Assembly: GCA_000431795.1 (NCBI GenBank)
Contig: FR887373.1
Coordinates: 30,030-53,699 of the forward strand
Length of the DNA: 23,670 bases
Direction of reading: 5' to 3'
Source: Clostridium sp. CAG:302
GTDB lineage: Bacteria > Bacillota_I > Bacilli_A > RF39 > UBA660
Positions 1 to 7,318 of this stretch are shown in pieces. Every line of letters begins with the position of its first letter. Position 1 is the stretch's first letter. The notes beneath the pieces are model-generated. The model saw only the letters and a list, made by a program, of their open reading frames with translations. It did not search any database and was not told where the DNA came from. Position numbers and translations under genes: made by a program.

Positions 1-17
1 TGATATTTAATAGTGAT

Positions 18-96
18 TAATTTAGAGACTACAGGCTCTAAATTACCATAAAAAGACCTAGGCTTTTTATGTAGTGAGAGACTACAGGCTCGAACT
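18..96 (+). repeat. Array of three AC...AGG-loop hairpins upstream of polC
   Basis: There are three consecutive hairpins. The first has a perfect 10-bp stem (18-27 with 36-45) and loop ACTACAGG. The second has a perfect 8-bp stem (48-55 with 63-70) and loop ACCTAGG. The third (72-96) has GAG paired with CTC around loop ACTACAGG, with GA opposite GA and then AGT paired with ACT further out. The first two stems differ in sequence, yet all three share the loop pattern and AG/CT closing pairs. The array ends about 60 bases before the polC -10 box. No long T-run follows, so these are not ordinary terminators. The family recurs at 4858, 11990, 17326 and 21034. Confidence 0.85.
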
Positions 97-143
97 TAAA
101 ATAAAAACTTGTAAAAAAGATTGTAAAGATGTTTAATTTACTT

Positions 144-160
144 CTTTTTTTTAGTATAAT
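144..160 (+). promoter_or_regulatory. polC promoter, -10 region
   Basis: A perfect TATAAT lies at 155-160, preceded by C, eight T and AG. The same 17 bases occur before polA at 12073-12089. A weak -35 candidate, TTTAAT, lies at 132-137 with 17-base spacing. The start codon is 27 bases after the -10 box, with AGGTGG as ribosome binding site. Confidence 0.7.
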
Positions 161-186
161 ATTAGATAGGAAGTTTAGGTGGTATT

Positions 187-3100
187 ATGCAAGATAAAAT
201 GAAGAGATTACTAGATCAAATTGGTATGAATACTGACTATTTAGAAAAGGCTAGTATTAAGAAGATAGTAGTCTATGATAATAATAAGTTATGGAATTTT
301 ATTATAGAAAATGATAAGATACTACCTGTATATATATATACTGAACTTATTAATAAGATTAAGATTAATTTTAGTACTATTGAAGATATTAAACTTAGTG
401 TTATAGTAAGAGAAGATAATGATGAATATATTAATGATTATATAGATAATTTAATTAATATATTTAGTAATGATAGTTATAAATATAGAGTATTTATTGG
501 TAGAAATGTTAATGTAATAGATAATAAATATGTATTTGAAGTATATAATAAAGCAGAAAATTCTTATTTGATTGAGAAACTTAATTATATTAATAATTGT
601 CTTAGAGATTATGGTTTTAATAAGAATTTAGAACTTAGTTTAGTAGAAGAAAAAGAAAATGAATTACTTAAAGAAATAGAGAGTGAAAAAGTAGTAGAAG
701 ATCCAAAGGTAGTTATTTCTAAGAAAGAGACTGCTAGTGAGGTTAAAACTGAAGAGAAGAAGTATTTTAGACCTAAGAAGGATACTAGTGTTACTCCAAT
801 TAAAGATTTAATGTATGAAGTAGATAATATTACTATAGAAGGTGTTATCTTTGGTATGGATATGTTTGAATCTAAGAGTGGTTATAAAATTATCACTCTT
901 AAGGTTACTGATAATAATGATAGTATTTATGTTAAGATGTTTACTAAAGATAATGATGAATATGCTAGAATTAAAGATTTACTTAAGGTTGGTTCTTGGT
1001 ATAACTTTTATGGTAAAGTAGCTATGGATAAGTATTCTAATGAACTTACTTTTACTACGAGATATAAAGATGTAGAAAAGATAGAGAAACCTGTAGCTGA
1101 GAAGATAGTGGATGATGCTCCTGTTAAAAGAGTAGAACTTCACGCTCATACAATGATGAGTCAAATGGATGGTATTACTGGAATAGATCTTGGTAAACAT
1201 ACTTGTGAACTTGTAAGTAGATGCATTGATATGGGTTATAGAGGTGTTGCTATTACCGATCATAGTGGCTGTCAAGCATTTCCAATTGCTTATGGTATTA
1301 TATCAGGTCATAATAAGGGAATAGAAGATCCTAGTAAGCATTTTAAAGGACTATATGGTACTGAACTTACAGTGGTAGATGATACTGTTGATATTGTAGT
1401 TAGAAGTGATGATAGACCTCTATCAGGTACTACTTTTGTGGTATTTGATACTGAGACTACTGGGTTTAATGCTGGTGGTACTGACCAAATGATAGAAATT
1501 GGTGCTGTTAAGATTAAAGATGGTAATATTATTGATAGATTTGATGAACTTATTGATCCAGGTAGACATATTCCTGATAAGATTACGGCACTTACTTGTA
1601 TTACTGATGAGATGGTTAAGGGTAAGGATAATGAAGAGAATGTTACTAAGAGATTTTTAGCGTGGACTGGTGATTTACCAATGGTAGCACATAATGCTAA
1701 ATTTGATATTTCATTTATTTCTAGTGCAATGAAGAAATATAATTTAGGTGAATTTAAAAGTACGGTTATTGATACACTAGAATTATCTAGAGCTATTGAT
1801 ACAGGATATTCTAGACATAGTTTATCTGCTTTGGTTAAGAGATATAATGTTCCTTGGGAAGAGGATGCTCATCATAGAGCGGATTATGATGCTGAAGGTA
1901 CTGCTTATGTATTTCATAAGATGATTAGTAAACTTACTATGCAGAATTTAAGTAAGATTAGTGATTTAGATAAACTTATTCCTAAAGATGAGATATATAA
2001 ATTTGGTAGAACATATCATTTTAATGCTATTGCTCTTAATAAGAAAGGTCTTAAGAATTTATTTAAGATTATATCTCTTGCTAATACTACTTATTTATAT
2101 AAGACTCCGAGAATACTTAGAAGTAAACTTAATGAACTAAGAGAGGGTCTTATTATTGGTAGTGGCTGCTACGAAAGTGAAGTATTTATTGAGTCTAGGA
2201 GTAAGGAGGGTGAAGAACTTACTAATATTATTAACTTCTATGACTATGTTGAAGTACAACCTCCAGAAGTGTATGGTCATTTGATTCAGACTAGTGATTT
2301 TAAGGATGAGAATGAGATTAAAGAACATATTAAGAAGATTATTACTGCTACTAAAGAGGCTGGTAAGATTATTGTGGCTACTGGTGATGTACATCATTTT
2401 ACTAGAGAAGACAAGATATACAGAGAGATTATTGTTAATCAGAAGGTACCTGGTGGTGGTAGACATCCTCTTGCTAAGAGTAGTATTACTTCAATTCCTT
2501 CACAGCATTTTAGAACTACAAAAGAGATGCTTAATGATTTTGCTTTTCTAGGAGAAGAACTTGCTTATGAGATAGTTGTTACTAATACTAATATGGTTCT
2601 TGATATGGCTCAGGAGATTGAGGTTATTATTGATACTGGTGGTATTCCTTTCTCACCTAGGGTTAAGAGTGATGATGGTAAGTCTTATTTGGACTGTCCT
2701 AGAGTAGTTACTGACCTTGTATTTAATAGGGCTAAGGACTGGTATGGTGATAATTTACCACATAATATTGAAGAGAGAATATCTACGGAGTTATATGGTA
2801 ATATTGTATATAAATGCTGGGAAGAAAAGTTAAAAAATGAATGCCCAGATATTAGTAATGAAGAGTTTGAAAGTAAGTTATTTGAGAATTTACATAATAC
2901 TTTGATTAGTGGCTATGATACTGTTAAGGAACTAGTTACTAATTATGCTAGGGAACACTGGAATGAGGAAGACGGAGAACTTACTGATAAGGCATTAGAA
3001 AAGAAAGTTAAGAAGTTATTTGGTGGTGTTATTGGAGGTGGATTTGATCCGATATATCTAATTGCACAAAGACTTGTTAAACACTCTAATGATGAGGGAT

Positions 3101-4812
3101 TTTTAGTTGGTTCTAGAGGTAGTGTTGGTTCATCATTTGTAGCTACGATGATGGGTATTACTGAGGTTAATCCGCTTCCTGCTCATTATAGATGTTTAAA
3201 ATGTAAGAATAGTATATTTAAGGATGATGATGGTAAGGATTTAGGTGCTACTTATTCTAGTGGATTTGATTTACCTGATAAGATGTGTCCTGTATGTGGT
3301 GAAAGATTATATAAAGATGGTCAGGATATGCCGTTTGCTACATTCCTTGGTTTTAATGCTGATAAGGTACCAGATATTGACCTTAACTTTTCGGATTTGA
3401 ATCAAGCATCTGCACATGAATATACAAAGGTATTATTTGGTGTTGATAATGTTTATAGAGCAGGTACTATTGGTACTGTTGCTGAAAAAACTGCTTTTGG
3501 TTTTGTTAAAGGTTATTTTGAAGATAAGGGAATTATGAATAAGAGGTCTTGTGAGATAGAGAGACTTGCTATGGGATGTACTGGTGTTAAGAGAACGACT
3601 GGTCAGCATCCTGGTGGTATTGTTGTTGTACCTGATTATATGGATGTATCTGACTTTACTCCTTTCCAATTTCCAGCGGAAGATCCTACGAGTGCATGGA
3701 GAACAACACACTTTGATTACCATGCTATTGATCAGGATTTGCTTAAACTTGATATACTAGGTCATTCTGATCCAACACAACTTAGACTTATTCAAGAATT
3801 ATCTGGAACTGATGTATCTAAAGTTCCTCTTGATGATAAGGATACGATGAGTATATTTACTTCTACTAAAGCTTTAGGAGTTACTAACGAGCAAATTATG
3901 TGTGATACTGGTACGCTTGGTATTCCTGAATTTGGAACTCCATTTACTATTAGTTTAGTATATGAAACTAAACCTACTACTTTTGCAGAATTAATTAAGA
4001 TATCCGGATTATCACATGGTACTGATGTATGGCTTGGTAATGCTCAAGAACTTATTAAGAATAATATTGTTCCATTTAAAGAAGTTATTGGCTGTCGTGA
4101 TGATATAATGGTTTATCTTATGTATCACGGAGTAGAACCTATTAAGGCATTTAAGATTATGGAGTTTGTTCGTAAGGGTAAGGCTAGTAAGGATCCTGAA
4201 ACTTGGGCTAAGCATAAGGAAACTATGGAAAAGGCTGGTATTGAGTCTTGGTTCATTGATAGCTGTTTTAAGATTAAGTATATGTTCCCGAAAGCACATG
4301 CTGCAGCCTATGTTATTAGTGCATTTAGAATTGCCTGGTATAAGGTACATATGCCTGCGTACTTCTATGCTAGTTGGTATAGTACTAAGGCTACTGATTT
4401 TGATATAGAGGCTATGATTAAGGGCTATGATGATATTAAGAGAGTTCTTACGGAGATTGAAGGTAAAGGATACGATGCTACGAATAAAGAGAATGGTGTA
4501 TCTGAATGTTTGAAAGTAGCATTAGAAATGGCTGCAAGAGGTATTAAGGTTGCTCCTTATGATTTATATAAGAGTAAGGGTATGATATTTACTGTAGGTG
4601 ATGATAAGACTATTATTCCTCCATTTAGAGCTATTGATGGCCTAGGAGATGTTGTTGCTAAGAATATTGAAAAGGAAGCTGAAAGAGCACCATTTATTAG
4701 TATTGAGGACTTTCAAGCTAGATGTAAGGTATCTCAAACTTTAATTGAAAAGATGAGAAGTATGGGTATATTTAGTGGTATGCCTGAGACTAGTCAACTT
4801 AGTTTATTTTAA
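187..4812 (+). CDS. polC: DNA polymerase III alpha subunit, Gram-positive type PolC
   Basis: This is the replicative DNA polymerase of low-GC Gram-positive bacteria, carrying both polymerase and proofreading exonuclease. After a lysine/glutamate-rich N-terminal part come an OB-fold region (about 210-310), a PHP domain starting with HAH at 319-321, and the inserted DEDDh exonuclease (DTE at 421-423, closing H563 and D568). The polymerase core has a four-cysteine zinc site (C1003, C1006, C1034, C1037). Its catalytic aspartates are in PDIDLNFS (D1063, D1065) and D1189, and helix-hairpin-helix sequence lies near the C-terminus. At 1541 residues it is about 100 longer than the Bacillus protein as I remember it; part of the excess is an insertion near 872-947. 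The ATG at 187 is supported by AGGTGG four bases upstream. It appears to be a single-gene unit with its own promoter and terminator. Confidence 0.98.
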   Translation: MQDKMKRLLDQIGMNTDYLEKASIKKIVVYDNNKLWNFIIENDKILPVYIYTELINKIKINFSTIEDIKLSVIVREDNDEYINDYIDNLINIFSNDSYKYRVFIGRNVNVIDNKYVFEVYNKAENSYLIEKLNYINNCLRDYGFNKNLELSLVEEKENELLKEIESEKVVEDPKVVISKKETASEVKTEEKKYFRPKKDTSVTPIKDLMYEVDNITIEGVIFGMDMFESKSGYKIITLKVTDNNDSIYVKMFTKDNDEYARIKDLLKVGSWYNFYGKVAMDKYSNELTFTTRYKDVEKIEKPVAEKIVDDAPVKRVELHAHTMMSQMDGITGIDLGKHTCELVSRCIDMGYRGVAITDHSGCQAFPIAYGIISGHNKGIEDPSKHFKGLYGTELTVVDDTVDIVVRSDDRPLSGTTFVVFDTETTGFNAGGTDQMIEIGAVKIKDGNIIDRFDELIDPGRHIPDKITALTCITDEMVKGKDNEENVTKRFLAWTGDLPMVAHNAKFDISFISSAMKKYNLGEFKSTVIDTLELSRAIDTGYSRHSLSALVKRYNVPWEEDAHHRADYDAEGTAYVFHKMISKLTMQNLSKISDLDKLIPKDEIYKFGRTYHFNAIALNKKGLKNLFKIISLANTTYLYKTPRILRSKLNELREGLIIGSGCYESEVFIESRSKEGEELTNIINFYDYVEVQPPEVYGHLIQTSDFKDENEIKEHIKKIITATKEAGKIIVATGDVHHFTREDKIYREIIVNQKVPGGGRHPLAKSSITSIPSQHFRTTKEMLNDFAFLGEELAYEIVVTNTNMVLDMAQEIEVIIDTGGIPFSPRVKSDDGKSYLDCPRVVTDLVFNRAKDWYGDNLPHNIEERISTELYGNIVYKCWEEKLKNECPDISNEEFESKLFENLHNTLISGYDTVKELVTNYAREHWNEEDGELTDKALEKKVKKLFGGVIGGGFDPIYLIAQRLVKHSNDEGFLVGSRGSVGSSFVATMMGITEVNPLPAHYRCLKCKNSIFKDDDGKDLGATYSSGFDLPDKMCPVCGERLYKDGQDMPFATFLGFNADKVPDIDLNFSDLNQASAHEYTKVLFGVDNVYRAGTIGTVAEKTAFGFVKGYFEDKGIMNKRSCEIERLAMGCTGVKRTTGQHPGGIVVVPDYMDVSDFTPFQFPAEDPTSAWRTTHFDYHAIDQDLLKLDILGHSDPTQLRLIQELSGTDVSKVPLDDKDTMSIFTSTKALGVTNEQIMCDTGTLGIPEFGTPFTISLVYETKPTTFAELIKISGLSHGTDVWLGNAQELIKNNIVPFKEVIGCRDDIMVYLMYHGVEPIKAFKIMEFVRKGKASKDPETWAKHKETMEKAGIESWFIDSCFKIKYMFPKAHAAAYVISAFRIAWYKVHMPAYFYASWYSTKATDFDIEAMIKGYDDIKRVLTEIEGKGYDATNKENGVSECLKVALEMAARGIKVAPYDLYKSKGMIFTVGDDKTIIPPFRAIDGLGDVVAKNIEKEAERAPFISIEDFQARCKVSQTLIEKMRSMGIFSGMPETSQLSLF

Positions 4813-4818
4813 TTAGTT

Positions 4819-4858
4819 AGAAGCATATATTTATGTATTATATGCTTCTTTTATTTTT
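4819..4858 (+). terminator. Rho-independent terminator of polC
   Basis: An 11-bp perfect stem (4819-4829 with 4839-4849) and 9-base loop are followed by a T-rich tail, 7 bases after the polC stop. Confidence 0.85.
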
Positions 4859-4940
4859 AGTTCGAGCCTAAGGTCTCTCACTATCAAATAAAGCCTAATG
4901 TCTTTATTTGAAAATTTAAAGCCTTATAGTCTTTAAATTT
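4858..4940 (-). repeat. Inverted array of three AC...AGG-loop hairpins
   Basis: Read on the minus strand, this has the same design as the array before polC: two hairpins with variable stems, then the nearly invariant one. The stems are 4912-4921 with 4931-4940 (10 bp, minus-strand loop ACTATAAGG) and 4885-4893 with 4902-4910 (9 bp, loop ACATTAGG). The terminal hairpin at 4858-4883 pairs TAGT with ACTA and GAG with CTC around loop ACCTTAGG, with GA facing GA. The GA/GA internal loop forms only on the minus strand. The array sits between the polC terminator and the promoter at 4946. Confidence 0.85.
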
Positions 4941-4945
4941 ATGTA

Positions 4946-4974
4946 TTGTTTATATGTATTATGTGTGTTATAAT
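4946..4974 (+). promoter_or_regulatory. Promoter of the zinc-ribbon protein gene
   Basis: TTGTTT at 4946-4951 and TATAAT at 4969-4974 are separated by 17 bases. A TG one base before the -10 box makes it an extended -10. The start codon follows 25 bases later. Confidence 0.75.
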
Positions 4975-4999
4975 TTACTCAGATGAGGAGGTATAGTAT

Positions 5000-5359
5000 A
5001 TGGCTAAGTTTTGTAGTAATTGTGGAGCTAAACTTAATGAGGAACAAGCAATTTGTTTAGAGTGTGGAGTATTAATTAATAATACAAATAAAACTAATAA
5101 TAATGTTAATAGTAATGTCAATAAATCTGATAAAAGTTCTTTAGTAGGTTTTATATTAGGACTTGTTTCTATTGCTGCTTGGATTATTCCTTTATTTGGT
5201 TATCCAGTAACTATATGTGGTATTATATTTAGTGCCAAGGGATTAAAATCTATTAATGGAAAAGGTAAAGCAATCGCTGGATTAATACTATCAATAACAT
5301 TTTTGATAGCTTCTTTTATCAACTCAATAATTGGTGTTATAATAAGTTTAGAAGCATAA
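5000..5359 (+). CDS. Zinc-ribbon membrane protein, DUF4190-like
   Basis: This is a 119-residue protein. An N-terminal zinc ribbon (C5, C8, C19, C22) is followed by an Asn-rich linker of about 20 residues and two hydrophobic segments (about 50-82 and 92-117). That layout is common in small Gram-positive membrane proteins with a DUF4190-type domain, whose function is unknown. The zinc ribbon should face the cytoplasm, with the two helices anchoring it. The ATG at 5000 is preceded by a strong AGGAGG. It has its own promoter and is monocistronic. No enzymatic residues are visible, so no function is proposed. Confidence 0.85.
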   Translation: MAKFCSNCGAKLNEEQAICLECGVLINNTNKTNNNVNSNVNKSDKSSLVGFILGLVSIAAWIIPLFGYPVTICGIIFSAKGLKSINGKGKAIAGLILSITFLIASFINSIIGVIISLEA

Positions 5360-5372
5360 TAATTTTGAAAAA

Positions 5373-5456
5373 TGCACAATCATTGTGCAAAATGGTACTA
5401 AAAATATATAAAAATGCATAAAATTTTAAGAAAAATGTGCATTTTTTGCTTTTTTT
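5373..5456 (+). repeat. Direct repeat upstream of the Fic gene (copy A)
   Basis: This aligns without gaps to 6672-6755. Over the first 76 positions I count about 6 mismatches. It contains a perfect palindrome (TGCACAAT, C, ATTGTGCA; 5373-5389). About 25 bases later comes a hairpin (AAAAATGCA with TGCATTTTT, extended by a G-T pair) followed by a T-run. It may act as an operator plus a terminator for the zinc-ribbon gene. Together with copy B it brackets the Fic gene. Confidence 0.8.
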
Positions 5457-5506
5457 ATAGATATTTATAAACTTTTTATAAAAAAATATGTCAAAAATTG
5501 TAAAAA

Positions 5507-5542
5507 TGCACAAAAATTTAAGTATATTGTGCTTTTTTCTTT
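5507..5542 (+). terminator. GCACAA/TTGTGC hairpin with T-run just before the Fic promoter
   Basis: A 6-bp stem (5508-5513 with 5527-5532) is followed at once by a T-rich tract. It reuses the TGCACAA/TTGTGC words of the flanking repeats, so it may be a partial third copy. It could terminate upstream transcription or be an additional operator. Confidence 0.45.
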
Positions 5543-5568
5543 ACTTTTTGATTTTTTTATGATATTAT
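5540..5568 (+). promoter_or_regulatory. Candidate promoter of the Fic gene
   Basis: TTTACT at 5540-5545 and TATTAT at 5563-5568 have 17-base spacing, with an extended TG before the -10 box. A transcript starting about 7 bases after the -10 box would begin essentially at the ribosome binding site, giving a very short leader. Confidence 0.5.
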
Positions 5569-5587
5569 TTTTGCAGAGGTGATGAAA

Positions 5588-6667
5588 ATGGAACCAATTA
5601 GAGTAAAAGAGTTACCTATTGAATATTCTATAGATAAGGATTTATTAAGACTAATATCTGAAGCTAATGCTAAATATGGAGAATATAAAGCTTGTCTAAA
5701 AAATATGGACTTTGACTCAAAATTTTTTCTAGATTCAATTATACTTACAGAAAGTTTTAAATCTACTCAAATTGAAGGTACACAGATTTCACAGGATGAT
5801 ATGTATTATTTAAAATATATGCCTCAAACAGATGACAGTAAGGAAATTCAAAATCTAAAAAGTGTTATCAATTATTCTAAAGAATATTTAAAAAAGAATA
5901 AAGAAATTAATTTAATGTTTGTTAATGATATACATAAAATTCTTTTAGATAGTGTTAGAGGTAATGAAAAAGAACCAGGCCATATTAGAAATATTCAGAA
6001 CTGGATTGGACCAAAAGGATGTACCATTAACGAAGCTATTTTTGTGCCACCAGTGCCTGAAGAAGTTCCAATACTACTAAATAATTTATTTAAATATATG
6101 AATGATGCTTTCGTCGATCCTATATTTATAAATCTAGCCATTTCACATTCACAATTTGAAACTATTCATGCTTATAGAGATGGGAACGGTAGATTAGGTA
6201 GAGCTTTGATTCCTATTCAACTTGCTATGCTTACTGGTGATGAACCAATTCTATTTCTATCAGAAGTAATTGAATTATATAAGCCCAGTTATCACAGATT
6301 TTTAAATGAAAGTAGAAAAGGAAATATGTTAGGTTTTATAAAATTCTTTTTACAATGTATTATTGAACAATGTGAAAACTATATAGCAAAAATTAATAGA
6401 ATTAAACAAATATATAATGAAGATATGGAAAAGATAAAACTATTAAAAAGAAATGTTATGTATAGAATTATGCCTATTATGATGCAACAAATCGTTTTTA
6501 CTAAAAAAGAAATTGAAAATTTATCTGGTGTCTCAAGAAATGCGGTTTCTACTGCTATTGATAAGTTAGTACAAATGAATATTTTAGTAGAGGACTCTAC
6601 TTATGCAAAACTTGCATATAGATATAAATCTATTTATAATGTTTTTTTAGGAAAAGATTCTGTATAA
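5588..6667 (+). CDS. Fic domain protein (probable AMP transferase) with N-terminal inhibitory helix and C-terminal winged helix
   Basis: Fic enzymes usually transfer AMP from ATP onto target proteins. The core motif HAYRDGNGRLGR (H194 to R205) has the catalytic His and the phosphate-binding GNGR, a conservative variant of HPFxxGNGR. Upstream, STQIEG (59-64) matches the inhibitory S/TxxxEG motif, so this is a self-contained class II Fic whose Glu (E63) should block ATP binding. Residues about 300-345 look like a winged helix (ending in SGVSRNAVSTAIDKLVQMNI), suggesting DNA binding and perhaps autoregulation. ATG 5588 is chosen because AGAGGTGAT lies just before it; GTG 5579 and ATG 5582 would overlap that site. 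The gene stands alone between two copies of a direct repeat, and no antitoxin gene is adjacent. The target is unknown. Confidence 0.92.
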   Translation: MEPIRVKELPIEYSIDKDLLRLISEANAKYGEYKACLKNMDFDSKFFLDSIILTESFKSTQIEGTQISQDDMYYLKYMPQTDDSKEIQNLKSVINYSKEYLKKNKEINLMFVNDIHKILLDSVRGNEKEPGHIRNIQNWIGPKGCTINEAIFVPPVPEEVPILLNNLFKYMNDAFVDPIFINLAISHSQFETIHAYRDGNGRLGRALIPIQLAMLTGDEPILFLSEVIELYKPSYHRFLNESRKGNMLGFIKFFLQCIIEQCENYIAKINRIKQIYNEDMEKIKLLKRNVMYRIMPIMMQQIVFTKKEIENLSGVSRNAVSTAIDKLVQMNILVEDSTYAKLAYRYKSIYNVFLGKDSV

Positions 6668-6671
6668 AATA

Positions 6672-6755
6672 TGCACAATCTTTGTGCAAAACAATACTAT
6701 AAATATATAAAAATGCATAAAATTTTAATAAAAATGTGCATTTTTTGTTTTTTAT
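6672..6755 (+). repeat. Direct repeat downstream of the Fic gene (copy B)
   Basis: This matches copy A at 5373-5456. It begins 5 bases after the Fic stop codon with the palindrome TGCACAA, TCT, TTGTGCA (6672-6688), followed by the same spacer and the same AATGCA/TGCATT hairpin with a T-run. The hairpin has a T-run on both strands, so it may terminate both the Fic gene and the minus-strand regulator whose stop codon lies at 6752-6754. Confidence 0.8.
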
Positions 6756-7249
6756 TTAAATATTGATAATTTTCTGACTGGTAATTCTTTTGGTTTTTGA
6801 TTGCTTAAATACTTCTGTATTTTATTTTCAATATTAATTAAATTAGATATTGAATTTCTTATTGTATTTGTTTCTTCTTCATTTAAATTATTTAGAGGTG
6901 TAATAAATCTTTTATATACTCTTGGTGAGACTCCTACTAAATTTCTAAATATTTCAGAATAATACTCTATACTATTATAACCATTTAATAAGGCTATTCT
7001 TAATATAGTAGTATTTGATTTATAACCATTTAGACTATTTAATATTCTCTTATTATTTATATATTCTATGATAGTTATTCCTAATTCTCTTTTAAATTTT
7101 TTCATAATATATGTTTTATCATAACTAAAAATATTACTTAAATTTATTATAGTAATTTCTGTATTTATATTGATATTAATATATTTTAAAATATTACATA
7201 CTAATTCGTTAGAATAAATAAAAATCACTTCCCAAATATATTTTATCAT
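6752..7249 (-). CDS. Short AraC-type DNA-binding protein
   Basis: The 165-residue protein contains little more than an AraC-type double helix-turn-helix. The first helix pair lies around residues 35-60 (LSNIFSYDKTYIMKKFKREL). The family signature follows: GITIIEYINNKRI, then IALLNGYNSIEYYSEIFR, then GVSPRVYKRF. No sensor domain typical of full-length AraC proteins (about 280-300 residues) is present. The C-terminal ~50 residues are Asn/Lys-rich with no recognised fold. It is transcribed away from the VirD4-like gene, with about 70 bases between the two start codons, so it may control that gene and itself. The ATG at 7249 lacks a clear ribosome binding site, so the start is uncertain. Confidence 0.8.
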   Translation of the reverse strand: MIKYIWEVIFIYSNELVCNILKYINININTEITIINLSNIFSYDKTYIMKKFKRELGITIIEYINNKRILNSLNGYKSNTTILRIALLNGYNSIEYYSEIFRNLVGVSPRVYKRFITPLNNLNEEETNTIRNSISNLINIENKIQKYLSNQKPKELPVRKLSIFK

Positions 7250-7290
7250 AAAAAGCCATTTTTGTTTAACTTTTTTATGTTTTTTGGTAA

Positions 7291-7296
7291 TATAAT
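7291..7296 (+). promoter_or_regulatory. -10 box of the VirD4-like gene
   Basis: A perfect TATAAT lies 22 bases before the start codon, in the short divergent region shared with the AraC-type gene. No convincing -35 box is at the expected distance, which would suit activator-dependent transcription. Confidence 0.5.
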
Positions 7297-7318
7297 GTTT
7301 TTGAAAGGAGATGATATA

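Noticed and set aside
72..96. tRNA-like T-arm (GGCTCGAAC)
   Set aside because: No acceptor stem, anticodon arm or CCA context fits around it; the element is a self-contained hairpin.
979..4408. Additional open frames inside polC on both strands
   Set aside because: They lack ribosome binding sites and recognisable sequence, and mirror the codon bias of polC in other frames.
5588..6667. Fic as the toxin of a two-gene toxin-antitoxin pair
   Set aside because: No small antitoxin gene is adjacent; the inhibitory motif is within the same protein.
7262..7318. TTG start giving a 19-residue longer VirD4-like protein
   Set aside because: The extension covers the -10 box and the ribosome binding site of the ATG at 7319.
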